Source of the DNA: CAYNHF01 sp964397045
GTDB taxonomy: Bacteria; Actinomycetota; Acidimicrobiia; Spongiisociales; UBA5794
DNA: 64,000 bases
NCBI GenBank assembly: GCA_964397045.1
Contig: CAYNHF010000034.1
Coordinates: 62,001 to 126,000, forward strand
Reading direction: 5' to 3'
Shown: piece after piece, positions 37,838 to 47,533 of the stretch
Layout of the letters: every line of letters starts with the position of its first letter
How positions within the stretch are numbered: the stretch's first letter is position 1
Notes under the pieces: generated by a model
Told to the model about the DNA's origin: nothing
Database searches by the model: none
What the model saw: only the letters and a program-made list of their open reading frames with translations
Translations under genes and position numbers: made by a program

Positions 37838-39252
37838 GAGCCTGCCCCCACGTCCAGGCTGATCCCGTAGTCGAAGCACCTTGCGCCGTCCGGCAGCACC
37901 TTGCCGGGGTTCAGCCGTCCGGCGGGATCGAAGGCCTCCCGCAGCCTGGCCTGCCCATCGAGATCCACGGCGGAGAAGGACTTAGCCATCAGGTCGCGTT
38001 TCTCCATCCCGATCCCGTGCTCTCCGGAGAGCGCCCCACCCACTTCGAGCGACGCCTCGACCATCTCGGTCGCGGCCGCCACCACCCGGTCGAAGGCCCC
38101 CGGCTCATTCGCGTCGAACGCCACCAGCGGATGGAGATTCCCGTCTCCGGCGTGGAACACATTCAGCATGAGCAAGTCGTGACGGCGGCCTATCTCGTAG
38201 ATGCGGGTCATGGTCTCGACAAGACGGGTGCGGGGCACCACCGTATCGTGCAAGTAGTAGTCGGGAGCCGCCTGGGCAACGGACCCGAAAGCGGACTTCC
38301 TGCCGAGCCACAGGCGCTCACGCTCGAGCCCGGCACCGGCAACTCTCACCTCGGATGCACCGCTGTCGGTGCCGACCTCACCGATGATGGCCGCCTCTGC
38401 CTCGACCCCCGCGGTTTCACCCGTCACCTCTGCGAGCAACACCGCCGCCGCGTCTGTGGGATAGCCGGCATGAACAAAGTTCTCCACGGCCCGCACCATC
38501 GGACGATCCATGATCTCCAGTGCGGCCGGCACGACGCCGGCAGCGATGGTGCCGGACACCGTTGCGGCTGCTCCCTCGATCGAAGGAAACGCGAGCAACA
38601 GGGTGCGCACGTCCGGCGGATCGGGCAGCAACCGCACGAGCACCCTCGTGACGATCCCGAGCGTGCCCTCGGAGCCGACCACTACACCCCGCAAGTCGAG
38701 CCCGATCGGATCCGGTGCTGCCGAGCCCAACGTCACCACGGTGCCGTCCGCGGCCACTAACTCCATTGCCAGCACGTGGGCAACGGTCGAGCCCTCGGCC
38801 AGACAGTGCGGTCCACCGGCATTCGTCGCAACGTTGCCGCCGATGGTGCACACCGATTGGGAAGAAGGATCAGGCGCGTAGTGAAGCCCGAACGGCTTCG
38901 CGTGGGCGGTGAGATCGAGGTTGACGACTCCGGGGCCGACCCAGGCGGTTCCGCCTATCTCGTCGACTTCGAAGATCTGGTTCATACGAGTCAACACGAT
39001 GACGAGGCCCGGTTCTGCTGGAACCGCACCTCCGGCGAGGCCGGTGCCGGCACCCCGCGGCACCACCGGCACGCCGTGACGAGCGGCGAGTCGGACACAG
39101 TCTGCTACTTCTTCTGTCGATTCTGGCAGGACTACGGCCAGCACCGAGCCGCGCTGCACACCTGCATCCTTGTCGTAGATTCTCAGCTCGAGCGGATGCG
39201 ACTTGACGCGATCGTGTCCGAACCGAGCAGTGAGATCGTCGAGGAGCGCCAT
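37834..39252 (-). CDS. glcD: Glycolate oxidase catalytic subunit
   Basis: 472 residues. FAD-linked oxidase with VVPRGAGTGLAGGAVPAEPG near residue 70, the FAD site TIGGNVATNAGGPHCL, VGSEGTLGIVTRVLVRLLP, and a C-terminal HAGDGNLHPLV and SGEHGIGMEKRDLM that complete the D-lactate/glycolate dehydrogenase active site. First gene of glcDEF. Leaderless start: TAATCT, six bases, ATG. Confidence 0.92.
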   Translation of the reverse strand: MALLDDLTARFGHDRVKSHPLELRIYDKDAGVQRGSVLAVVLPESTEEVADCVRLAARHGVPVVPRGAGTGLAGGAVPAEPGLVIVLTRMNQIFEVDEIGGTAWVGPGVVNLDLTAHAKPFGLHYAPDPSSQSVCTIGGNVATNAGGPHCLAEGSTVAHVLAMELVAADGTVVTLGSAAPDPIGLDLRGVVVGSEGTLGIVTRVLVRLLPDPPDVRTLLLAFPSIEGAAATVSGTIAAGVVPAALEIMDRPMVRAVENFVHAGYPTDAAAVLLAEVTGETAGVEAEAAIIGEVGTDSGASEVRVAGAGLERERLWLGRKSAFGSVAQAAPDYYLHDTVVPRTRLVETMTRIYEIGRRHDLLMLNVFHAGDGNLHPLVAFDANEPGAFDRVVAAATEMVEASLEVGGALSGEHGIGMEKRDLMAKSFSAVDLDGQARLREAFDPAGRLNPGKVLPDGARCFDYGISLDVGAGS

Positions 39253-39258
39253 GACCCG

Positions 39259-39264
39259 AGATTA
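39259..39264 (-). promoter_or_regulatory. -10 box of glcDEF (leaderless)
   Basis: TAATCT on the minus strand, six bases before the glcD ATG at 39252. The rest of the 258-base divergent gap to 39511 shows no further recognisable site. Confidence 0.45.
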
Positions 39265-39510
39265 CCGGCGCCCACCCGGTCCGAGTGAACGGTCTCGGTA
39301 CCTTGACTATGTCTGCCGCGAAGCCGGAGCGGCCAAGGGCCTTCGGTCGCAGGCGGCGCCCGGCCATCCACAACCGATCTTTCGAAGGGCACGGCGGCAC
39401 AGTCGGCGCCCGCTAGTGGCGGTTGCACTGCCCACAGACACGCGGGCCGATTAGCTTCAGAGGGCACAACCAGCCGACGATGATGCAACAGACCGCTGCC
39501 TCGAGGTTTC

Positions 39511-41244
39511 ATGGCGACTCCAACCGACCAGCAGCACACGCCAGACGGAACGACGGCCTCGCACCGCGGGGTCGCCCAACGTGTCATGTCGGCGCCGCTC
39601 TGGGTCCATACCGTGGCGCTGGCAATCGTGCTCCTCATCGTGCTGGCACTCACGGTGCCCGGGTACGCCTACTTCAGCGACGAAGGCGCCGCCATCGTCC
39701 AGGAGCGCCAGCTCCGGGCCGGAGAAGGCTGGATCTACGACTACCCCTTTGCGGCGGCCGATCCGACCGGAGAGGTCCGGCCTTTCATCAACGGTCAGGA
39801 GGCTGAGACCGGGGTAGCTCCCTATGCCAAGCACCCCTTGTATGTTGCAGTTCTCGGCGTTGCGGACGGCGCTTTCGGTGTGACCGGGCTCGTGCTGGTT
39901 GCGGTGACAGGAGCAATCATGGCTTCCCTAGGCGCCGCGCTCCTCGGGCGCCGCATCGACCCTCGCCTCGGGGTCCCGGCTCTCTGGGTAGCTGGAGTGG
40001 CGAGCCCCCTATTCTTCGACGCCTATCTCGTCCTGGCACACACCATCGCTGCGGCGACCGCGGCCTTTGCCGTCCTGCTCGCGCTCACGATCGTGGAGCG
40101 AAAGGCGCCGCCCGCCTGGATGTACCCGGCCCTCGGATTGGCAACTGCCGCGACCGTCCTGCTGCGCAGCGAGGGTCTCGTGCTCGTGCCCGCCCTCGTG
40201 GTGGGCGGCATGGTGCTGGCACGACTCGAACCAGAACGACGGGGGCGGGCGATCCAGGTCGCAATCGTGGCCGGTTTCGTCGGAGTCATCACATTCGTCG
40301 GCGAACGGGCCTACATCGCCGGCATCCTCGGAAACGCAGGCGAAGGCTCACGGATCCCGACGGAGAACTGGCTCGTCGGTCGCTTCAATGGACTCTTCAA
40401 GACGTGGTTCCCTGCCACCTATACGTACCAGTCCACGGTCGAGTACGCGACCGCTCTGCTGCCCGTCATCGTGGCATTCGCCGCCCTGAGAACCCGTCGC
40501 TCGATGAAGGGTGGCCCCTTGGTCGCCGGGTTCACTGCCGTCGCGATATTGCTGGTGCTGCGACTGCTGCTGGCCAGCTCCGGACCGATTCCAGGGCTGG
40601 CGGTTGCCTTCCCAATCGGGTGGGCAGGCCTCTGGCTGCTCCGGCGCAGGTACTTCGCCACTACTGCGATGCGGTTCATCGGAATCGTGGGCCTGGTGAT
40701 GGTCGTCGCGGTGCTGCTCACCCAGTTCAGTCGCGGTGGAGGCGTCGAGTGGGGAGGGCGCTACTTCGCGGTGGCGGTTCCCATCATCACACCGGTTCTG
40801 CTGCGTCCCTTCCTCGACGTGAACTGGCAGGTCGGATTCAGCAGGCGCGCCCTACCGATCGCAGTCGTGGCAGTCACCATCGTGCTGATGGCGATCGGGG
40901 TGCAGACCCTGCGGTTGACCCATACCGCACATCGCGGCGGGGTCGAGACCATCGCCGCCGCGGCAGATGCCAGTGCCGCCGCTACCGGGGAACCGGGAGT
41001 TGTCGTCATGACCTCGCGGCTCGGCCCCCAGATCGTGTGGAACATCTTCCGGGACTACGACTTTCTGTCTCCGGCGCGAGACAATGTCGATCGGGCCAGA
41101 GACGTCCTCGAAGCCAGCCAGCGGACCGAAGCGGTGCTCTTCAACAGCACAGGGACCGGGGAGCCAGACTGGCCCAACTGGACAGTGGTCGATGTCCAGC
41201 GGGTCAAGTACAGCTACCCGGTGTACTCACTCGTTCAGCGCTGA
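39511..41244 (+). CDS. Polytopic membrane protein, GT-C glycosyltransferase-like
   Basis: 577 residues with about ten to twelve hydrophobic helices. After the first helix comes YAYFSDEGAAIVQERQLRAG, an acidic DE pair at the position where the catalytic Asp of GT-C/PMT-type enzymes lies in the first extracytoplasmic loop. The C-terminal part ends in a soluble extracytoplasmic region. Family assignment is by topology only; it may transfer sugars from a polyprenyl carrier. Its last ten bases overlap the end of the convergent hyuB. Confidence 0.6.
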   Translation: MATPTDQQHTPDGTTASHRGVAQRVMSAPLWVHTVALAIVLLIVLALTVPGYAYFSDEGAAIVQERQLRAGEGWIYDYPFAAADPTGEVRPFINGQEAETGVAPYAKHPLYVAVLGVADGAFGVTGLVLVAVTGAIMASLGAALLGRRIDPRLGVPALWVAGVASPLFFDAYLVLAHTIAAATAAFAVLLALTIVERKAPPAWMYPALGLATAATVLLRSEGLVLVPALVVGGMVLARLEPERRGRAIQVAIVAGFVGVITFVGERAYIAGILGNAGEGSRIPTENWLVGRFNGLFKTWFPATYTYQSTVEYATALLPVIVAFAALRTRRSMKGGPLVAGFTAVAILLVLRLLLASSGPIPGLAVAFPIGWAGLWLLRRRYFATTAMRFIGIVGLVMVVAVLLTQFSRGGGVEWGGRYFAVAVPIITPVLLRPFLDVNWQVGFSRRALPIAVVAVTIVLMAIGVQTLRLTHTAHRGGVETIAAAADASAAATGEPGVVVMTSRLGPQIVWNIFRDYDFLSPARDNVDRARDVLEASQRTEAVLFNSTGTGEPDWPNWTVVDVQRVKYSYPVYSLVQR

Positions 41245-42788
41245 CCCGGATCGCCCCATCCGCCGCCGCCGGGGGTCAACACGAGCAAGCGATCACCGGC
41301 TTGCACCTCGAAGGTCGTCTTGGCAGGGAGCCGCTGCCGATCGCCGCGCCCCGGCAGCAGCCAGTCCTCGCCGCACGCCCCGGGGCCGCCACCGTTGAGG
41401 CCCCAGGGGGCGAGCCGGCGCCGTTCACCCATAAGGCTCACCGTCGCCGGCCGCAGAAACTCGATTTCTCGTTCGATACCGGCTCCTCCGGGGAATGCGC
41501 CGGTACCGCCACTGCCCCTGCGCAACGCGTATCGCGTCACACGAAACGGATAGTGAGACTCGAGCGATTCGATGGGCGTGTTCTTGGTGTTGGTCATGCC
41601 CGTATGTACTCCCGACTCACCGGCCTTGCCTGGAGCTCCCCCTTGGCCACCGGCGACCGTTTCGTAATACGCGAATCCTTCGCCGCCGATCAACACGTTG
41701 TTCATCGTGCCCTGCCCTGCGGCCGGCACCCGATCCGGTGCTGCTTGGGCAAGCGCACCCAGGAGCACGTCTGCTATCCGCTGACTCGTCTCGACGTTGC
41801 CGGCTGCCACGGCAGCCGGTGCGATCGCATTCACAAGCAACCCAGCGGGTGCCGCGAGCGTCAGCGGCCGGTAGCAGCCGCCGTTGGTGGGAATCGTCGG
41901 ATCGGTGGCAACCCGCACTGCGTAGTAGAGACAGGACCGGGTGACCGCTTCAACTGCATTGATGTTGCCTGCGATCTGGGCTGAGGTTCCGGAGAAGTCG
42001 GCATCGAGCCGACTGCCGGTAATGGTCACGGTTACCCGGATCGGAAGATCTCGGTCGTGCCATTCCATCGCATCGGCGAAGCGATATCTCCCGTCGGGAA
42101 GTGTCTCGATCGCAGACCGCATCCGGCGCTCCCCGTAGTCGAGCAGCACAGCGGCTACCTCCTCGAACCGATCCACCCCCATGGATTCCGCGAGGTCGAG
42201 GAGTTGCCTGGCTCCGGCTTCGTTTGCCCCGAGCTGCGCAGACAAGTCGCCGATGCGTTCGTGCGGGGTCCGGGTGGCTGCCAGGAACGGCTCACTGAAA
42301 TCGGGAACGAAGCTGCCGCGCTCGACTGCCACCATCGGAACCACCCGGATCCCTTCCTGGTCGACCGACGTGGCGTGCGCCGGCATCGATCCGGGCGCCT
42401 CTCCACCGACGTCGGCGTGGTGAGCCCGATTGGCCACCCAGCCGATGAGCCGGGACCCGACGTATACAGGACGGACCAGCGTCAAATCGTTGAGATGAGT
42501 GCCCCCTGCGTATGGGTCGTTCACGGCGTACTGGGTATCGGGCGCTACGGCATCACCGAACACGTCGATGACGGCTGCCACGGAAGCCGGCATCGAACCG
42601 AGGTGCACCGGGATGTGTTCCGCCTGCGCAAGCATCTCACCGGATGGCACGAATACCGCAGCCGAACAGTCCGCCCGCTCTTTGATGTTGGGCGAGAACG
42701 AAGTACGGCGCAGCACCACCCCCATCTCGTCCGCGATCGAAGCCAGACGGTTGCGCGCGACCTCCAGCGTGACAACGTCGACGCTCAC
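41235..42788 (-). CDS. hyuB: Hydantoinase B / oxoprolinase family protein
   Basis: 517 residues, usual for HyuB. Hallmarks are VLRRTSFSPNIKERADCSAA, NDPYAGGTHLNDLTLVRPV, ANRAHHADVGGEAPGSMP and the GGxGxG-like RRGSGGTGAFPGGAG near the C-terminus. Acts with HyuA to open N-substituted hydantoins or 5-oxoproline with ATP. Coupled to hyuA by an ATGA overlap. Confidence 0.9.
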   Translation of the reverse strand: MSVDVVTLEVARNRLASIADEMGVVLRRTSFSPNIKERADCSAAVFVPSGEMLAQAEHIPVHLGSMPASVAAVIDVFGDAVAPDTQYAVNDPYAGGTHLNDLTLVRPVYVGSRLIGWVANRAHHADVGGEAPGSMPAHATSVDQEGIRVVPMVAVERGSFVPDFSEPFLAATRTPHERIGDLSAQLGANEAGARQLLDLAESMGVDRFEEVAAVLLDYGERRMRSAIETLPDGRYRFADAMEWHDRDLPIRVTVTITGSRLDADFSGTSAQIAGNINAVEAVTRSCLYYAVRVATDPTIPTNGGCYRPLTLAAPAGLLVNAIAPAAVAAGNVETSQRIADVLLGALAQAAPDRVPAAGQGTMNNVLIGGEGFAYYETVAGGQGGAPGKAGESGVHTGMTNTKNTPIESLESHYPFRVTRYALRRGSGGTGAFPGGAGIEREIEFLRPATVSLMGERRRLAPWGLNGGGPGACGEDWLLPGRGDRQRLPAKTTFEVQAGDRLLVLTPGGGGWGDPGQR

Positions 42789-44752
42789 CAGCTGATCTCC
42801 AAGGCCCCACCGTCGGTGACGAGCGCCGTCTCACCATGGTCGATGAATGTGGTCGCCTCAGCTTCCTCGATGACCGCCGGACCGGGCAACTCGATTCCGG
42901 CTGCGAGCGCGGTACGGCGATGAATGGCCACATCCGCTTCGCCGCGTGAGGTGAAGACGCGGCGGTTGCCGACGCGGGAGTCGCCCGAGGTTTGCCAGGG
43001 TGGCAGCTCATCAAGGCGCAACGCAGCGCGGCCGACGGCTTCCGCGCGAACCGTGACGACCTCGGCCGGGTCGGTGACACGGGCGAACCCGTTGCGAACC
43101 CGATGGAGTTCGTGGAATCTGGCCGCCATGTCATCCCATCGGTCCCCCTGCAGGTACGGGACCGTCAGTTCGTGCGACTGGTGCCGGTAGCGAACGTCGA
43201 CACGACAGGTCACGCCCGCCGACTCACTTCTTCCCGCCGCCTCCTCGAAGCGTGCCACAGCTTCCCCCCGGACAGACGCGACTGCGGCCTCCAGGGCAGC
43301 GTCGTCTGCTTCCAGAAGCAGAACCGAGCGGGCTGCGTCCACGCGTGGTGGGCTGAGCAGCAGGCCGAGGGCCGAAAGGATCCCGGCATACGGCGGGATG
43401 ATCACACCCGCCATGTCGAGGCTGCGCGCCAGCGCCGCCGCATGGAGTCCTCCTGCTCCGCCGAACGCGACGAGCCACGCATCACGGGGATCTACCCCCT
43501 GCTCCACGGAAACCCGGCGGAGCGCCCCCGCCATCACCTCCTCTACCACGGCGACGATGCCGGACGCTGCCGCGGATTCACTCAACTTCACTCGCTCACC
43601 GACCGCCCCGACCGCGGCGCGAGCCAGGTCTTCTCGCACGCCGAGCCTTCCCGCCAGTTTCGCCGCAGGGTCGATCCTCCCCAGCACGATGTTGGCGTCT
43701 GTGACCGTCGCTGCTGTGCCCCCGCGCCCGTAGGCGGCGGGCCCCGGGTGTGCCCCCGCGCTCTGCGGCCCGACTCGCAGCGACCCGCCGGCGTCTACCC
43801 ACGCAATGCTGCCGCCGCCGGCGCCGACGGTATGGATGGCCACGCTCGGAGTCAGACACGGGTACCCGGCGATCGATCTGCCGTAGCCCACCTCTGGCTG
43901 GCCCCCTTCGACCCGGCAGACATCGGTGGACGTCCCGCCCATATCGAAAGAGATGATTCGGTCCCTGCCGAGCAGTTCTCCCATCCCTGCGGCGGCCACC
44001 ACTCCTCCGGCCGGCCCGGAGAGCAGGACGGCAACGGGAAGCCGTGCTGCTCCTGTGAGCGACATCAACCCCCCGGACGAACGCATCACTGCGATGTCAT
44101 CGAGACCGTCAATCTCCATCGCCCGGACACTCAACGCTTCCAGATAGCGTCGCGTACCCGGCGTGAGATAGGCGTTCAGCACGGTCGTCGAGCTGCGCTC
44201 GAACTCACGAATCTCGGCTGCCACCTCGCTCGAGAGTGATACCGCGATCCCGGGAGCGGCGGCCTCGACCGCGGCTGCGACCCACTGCTCGCGTTCCGGG
44301 GCCTCGAACCCGTACAGGAGCGAGACCGCCACGGCCTCTGCGCCCTCGAGTTGCTCTGCAGTGACGGTCACCGGGCCTTCTCTCGCTACCTCGATGCGCC
44401 GGTCGGGAGGCACCAGCGGCTCGGGTCGCGAGGCCAGCGGGTCATACAACGACGGACGGTCCTGGCGGCCGATCTGGATCACATCGGCGAAGCCGGCCGA
44501 GGTCACCAGCGCCGTCGCTGCCCCCTTGCGCTCGAGCAGCGCATTGGTAGCCACCGTCGTTCCATGCAACAGCCTGGCGATGCCTTCAGTCGCCAGCTCG
44601 CGAGCGCCGGCAACGACGGCATCGCTCTGATCGACAGAGGTGGACACCTTGGTCGTCGTGAGACGTGTGCCGTCCCACAATGCGAAATCGGTGAACGTAC
44701 CGCCCACGTCGACCCCCAGGACCGGTCCGCCGGAACCCTCAGCTGCCTCCAC
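42785..44752 (-). CDS. hyuA: Hydantoinase A / oxoprolinase family protein
   Basis: 655 residues. The ASKHA-type ATPase N-terminus VLGVDVGGTFTDFALWDG, LLHGTTVATNALLERKGA, and the phosphate-2 site IISFDMGGTSTDVCRVEGG are all intact. The ATP-using partner of HyuB. GTG start with AGGAG close upstream. Probably degrades hydantoin- or oxoproline-like compounds; the natural substrate is not evident and no transporter is adjacent. Confidence 0.9.
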   Translation of the reverse strand: MEAAEGSGGPVLGVDVGGTFTDFALWDGTRLTTTKVSTSVDQSDAVVAGARELATEGIARLLHGTTVATNALLERKGAATALVTSAGFADVIQIGRQDRPSLYDPLASRPEPLVPPDRRIEVAREGPVTVTAEQLEGAEAVAVSLLYGFEAPEREQWVAAAVEAAAPGIAVSLSSEVAAEIREFERSSTTVLNAYLTPGTRRYLEALSVRAMEIDGLDDIAVMRSSGGLMSLTGAARLPVAVLLSGPAGGVVAAAGMGELLGRDRIISFDMGGTSTDVCRVEGGQPEVGYGRSIAGYPCLTPSVAIHTVGAGGGSIAWVDAGGSLRVGPQSAGAHPGPAAYGRGGTAATVTDANIVLGRIDPAAKLAGRLGVREDLARAAVGAVGERVKLSESAAASGIVAVVEEVMAGALRRVSVEQGVDPRDAWLVAFGGAGGLHAAALARSLDMAGVIIPPYAGILSALGLLLSPPRVDAARSVLLLEADDAALEAAVASVRGEAVARFEEAAGRSESAGVTCRVDVRYRHQSHELTVPYLQGDRWDDMAARFHELHRVRNGFARVTDPAEVVTVRAEAVGRAALRLDELPPWQTSGDSRVGNRRVFTSRGEADVAIHRRTALAAGIELPGPAVIEEAEATTFIDHGETALVTDGGALEISW

Positions 44753-44784
44753 TACGCTCCTTGCCAGTCACCGTCGGGAAGAGA

Positions 44785-45039
44785 ATGCCAGTCGAGATCA
44801 GCCAGCCGCCAAACCCGAATGCGTTGAAGTTCACGGTAGGACGCGAGGTCGGCGGTCCCAAGACCTTCGCAGCAGGGAGTGATACCGAAGATCCGGCGGC
44901 AGCCGAACTGCTCGCACTCCCCGGCGTCACCAGCGTTTTCATGACGGCCGATTTCGTCACGGTCTCCAAGGCCCCTGATGCATCGTGGGAGGATATCGTC
45001 GCGTCTGCTACCCAGGTGCTCGAGACCCACTTCGGCTGA
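44785..45039 (+). CDS. Nfu/NifU N-terminal domain protein
   Basis: 84 residues matching the Nfu N-terminal domain (Scaffold protein Nfu/NifU N): QPPNPNALKFTVGREVGGPK, then ALPGVTSVFMTADFVTVSK and WEDIVASATQVLETHFG. The C-terminal CxxC Fe-S domain of full-length Nfu is absent, so this is the stand-alone N-domain whose exact role in cluster delivery is unclear. ATG 44785 is preceded by GGAAGAGA; an upstream TTG at 44761 is possible. The divergent hyuA start is 32 bases away. Confidence 0.78.
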   Translation: MPVEISQPPNPNALKFTVGREVGGPKTFAAGSDTEDPAAAELLALPGVTSVFMTADFVTVSKAPDASWEDIVASATQVLETHFG

Positions 45040-45180
45040 GATGAGACCCCATCAGCCGGCTCCTCCACCAACCCTCACACCGATCACCCTCGGCAAAGCA
45101 GGAGCCGCCGCGAAGGACGCCTTGATGGGTGTGATCACCCGCCTACCCACACTTCTGTGGAGCGAATGACGGCGACGCTG

Positions 45181-46458
45181 CTAGGAGGACTCGACGGCAC
45201 TGCGGCGCGCCGCCAGCCAGTCGAGTGTGCCGAGCCAGATCGCGAACATGGCGATACCACTGGGGAAGGCGTAGGTGAACTTGTCGAACACCATCCAGAT
45301 CCCGAGACCTACGACGATGGCAACGGCCGCGGGCGAGGTGCGGACCGCGCGCCAGCCGAGCAGCAAGAGAAGGGTCAGGCTCACCAGCCCGGCGTAGATC
45401 CCGTCCTCTGCTGCGATCAGAGCAGGGACCAGATGCACGATCTGCGGGATCGCCGGATCGCTTGCTTCGAGCACAGTCTCGTAGCGGCCGGGCCCCACCC
45501 CAACGAAGGGAGAATCCGCCATCAGGTCGAAGGACTGCTCGATCAAGGTGAGCCGGGCACTGGAGTTCGCGTCGATGTCGGTGGTTGCGGAATCTTGGAG
45601 GCGAACATCCCAGCCACCGCTGAACACCAGAGCCGGGAGCAAGGCTCCGGCTGCCAGCGCGAGGGTGGCCGCGCGATACCGCTGCGGGTCCCGAACCGCC
45701 GCGACGACGAGCACGATCAGCAGGAGTACGAACCCGACCGCCCCCGTCCGCGCGTATGTCAGCCCAATCGGGACCGCAGCCAGCGTGATCCCGAATAGCC
45801 ACCAGCGCCTGCCGCTCGGATCCCTGGGAAGCACGGCGATGGCCACGGTCGCGGCCAGTACTGAGAATCCGGCGAGTACGTAGGGATGGATCGTGGTTCC
45901 CTGGGCAGCCGTCGAACCCCCGAACATCACAAGCACTGAACGCTCGCCGAAGGAGCCGAGGCCCAGCGGCCCTCCGGTCGCTACCTGCAGGATCGCAATC
46001 GTCGACTGGATGCCTGCCGCAATCAGCAGAGGCACGGCGACTCTCCTCCTGAAACGCTTCTTGTCCAACCGGGTGACCTCCATAGCCAGAAAGACGGCCA
46101 TGGCGAGACGAACCACCACGTTGATCCCGCTCGGAGAGGGGTGGAACACGAAGGCGATTCCCGCGGCGGCAACGAGAAAGAGCAGCAACCCGACTCCGAG
46201 CGAGAAATCCCCCTCCCAGATCCTGTGCAGGGTGCTCGTGAGCGTCGCGATGACGAGAATCAGCAACGGGATATCGAACAACATCACCCAGATGTCGCCG
46301 ATATAGCCCCCGGTGATCAGGTCGGCCTCGTACAACGGGGCGCCGACCTCGATCGGGAGCAACAGGATGGTCCCCACCAGCCCGATTCGGCGCCAGTTCA
46401 CGGACGATCTCGTCTTCGCCGGCTCTACCTCCGGCGTGGTGTCGCTCACGGTGCTCAC
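45181..46458 (-). CDS. O-antigen ligase-like membrane protein
   Basis: 425 residues with about eleven hydrophobic helices. The signature of the Wzy/WaaL family is the long loop with DSPFVGVGPGRYETVLEAS between helices, present here near residue 315. Such proteins link or polymerise surface glycans on the outer face of the membrane. Its neighbours are not glycan genes except perhaps the GT-C-like protein at 39.5-41.2 kb. The gap 45040-45180 holds only a 42-codon frame I do not trust. Confidence 0.75.
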   Translation of the reverse strand: MSTVSDTTPEVEPAKTRSSVNWRRIGLVGTILLLPIEVGAPLYEADLITGGYIGDIWVMLFDIPLLILVIATLTSTLHRIWEGDFSLGVGLLLFLVAAAGIAFVFHPSPSGINVVVRLAMAVFLAMEVTRLDKKRFRRRVAVPLLIAAGIQSTIAILQVATGGPLGLGSFGERSVLVMFGGSTAAQGTTIHPYVLAGFSVLAATVAIAVLPRDPSGRRWWLFGITLAAVPIGLTYARTGAVGFVLLLIVLVVAAVRDPQRYRAATLALAAGALLPALVFSGGWDVRLQDSATTDIDANSSARLTLIEQSFDLMADSPFVGVGPGRYETVLEASDPAIPQIVHLVPALIAAEDGIYAGLVSLTLLLLLGWRAVRTSPAAVAIVVGLGIWMVFDKFTYAFPSGIAMFAIWLGTLDWLAARRSAVESS

Positions 46459-46536
46459 TGCCTCTCTAGTCGGCCCCGCACAAGGGCCGCTTGAGGTGCG
46501 ATCGTACGCCGCATCAGCAGACCCCGAGATGATCGC

Positions 46537-47478
46537 TCAGGAAGCGGGCAGCCAAACGCTGAGCGGGAATGCCATGCCGCTCTCGTCGACCACCGCAACC
46601 ACGAACCGCCAGCCGCCGTCGCGGGACTCCGCCCCAACCACGGAAGCATCGACGCCCGCGACTCCCGCGGACGCAACCGCGGCTGCCGCGATGTCGACGG
46701 GAGCAACTGCACCCGACCCGTCCCCATCGCCCACGGGACGGTTCGCTGCGATTGGTGTAGCGGTGGGTATGACGGTCGGTCGCGGCAGATCCAGCACCAG
46801 GGTGGCTCCTGCGGAGTCGACCGCAACGTCTACCTCGACAGCACGTACCGGCCGACGCGTCACCGCCTCGCCCTCGGGCGCAGACAATGTTCGAAACGCC
46901 ACCGCCACCCGATACCCGGAGGCGGGAAGTGGTTCAACTGCATACGCCCGTGCCCATTCCACGTAGGACACACCCACCGGCGAGGCATGCGGAAAGGCCA
47001 CCCCTTCGAGGGGTGCGAGTGCCGCGGCGACGGCTGCCGCGGAGGCATCTGTGTCCACCGTGAAGAAGTCGGTCACGAACCACTCTGCCCGCATGACGGC
47101 GGCGCGCATCGAGACATCGGGAACCGACGCCATCAGATCGGCTTCGCTGTATGCCGGCTCCGGCATGGACTTCGGGCCCTGCGAAACGGTCACACCGCTA
47201 CCGGAGCCGGTAGCGGCCGCCGAGTCGTCGGGATGGGTCGTTGATGAGCCGTCTCCGGCCACATCGGCTTCCGGAGAAGCCGGGATCGGGTCGATGGCAA
47301 CCACGGTGCCAGGCGTACTCGCACCGAAGACCCGGAGCGCAATCAATCCGGCAACGACCGCCAACAAGACCGCAGCAGCGATCCCGAGCCAGCGGGTCCG
47401 CCGGTCATTCTCCTCCGGAAGCAGTGAAGCCCATGGAATGCTCTCGAATCGTTCTACGTCGGGTTCGTTGTCTTCCAC
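46537..47478 (-). CDS. Membrane-anchored hypothetical protein, possibly TcpC-like
   Basis: 313 residues from the GTG at 47478. A short acidic cytoplasmic N-terminus leads to one membrane helix (WLGIAAAVLLAVVAGLIALRV, about 30-50), an Asp/Ser/Thr-rich extracytoplasmic linker, then two similar alpha/beta domains (about 110-220 and 225-313) of the NTF2-like kind. The arrangement recalls conjugation protein TcpC and other actinobacterial secretion accessory proteins, but no conjugation genes are nearby. Leaderless start: TACGTT, seven bases, GTG. Confidence 0.6.
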   Translation of the reverse strand: MEDNEPDVERFESIPWASLLPEENDRRTRWLGIAAAVLLAVVAGLIALRVFGASTPGTVVAIDPIPASPEADVAGDGSSTTHPDDSAAATGSGSGVTVSQGPKSMPEPAYSEADLMASVPDVSMRAAVMRAEWFVTDFFTVDTDASAAAVAAALAPLEGVAFPHASPVGVSYVEWARAYAVEPLPASGYRVAVAFRTLSAPEGEAVTRRPVRAVEVDVAVDSAGATLVLDLPRPTVIPTATPIAANRPVGDGDGSGAVAPVDIAAAAVASAGVAGVDASVVGAESRDGGWRFVVAVVDESGMAFPLSVWLPAS

Positions 47479-47485
47479 GTAGTTC

Positions 47486-47491
47486 AACGTA
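47486..47491 (-). promoter_or_regulatory. -10 box of the membrane-anchored protein gene (leaderless)
   Basis: TACGTT on the minus strand, seven bases before GTG 47478. It selects this start over the ATG-like codon at 47526. Confidence 0.45.
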
Positions 47492-47533
47492 TGGCAACGG
47501 TATACGAAGATCAATAAGGCTGCCACGGACGGG

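Noticed and set aside
45040..45168. 42-codon frame after the Nfu-like gene
   Set aside because: No ribosome binding site, no homology, Pro/Thr-rich; too weak to call.
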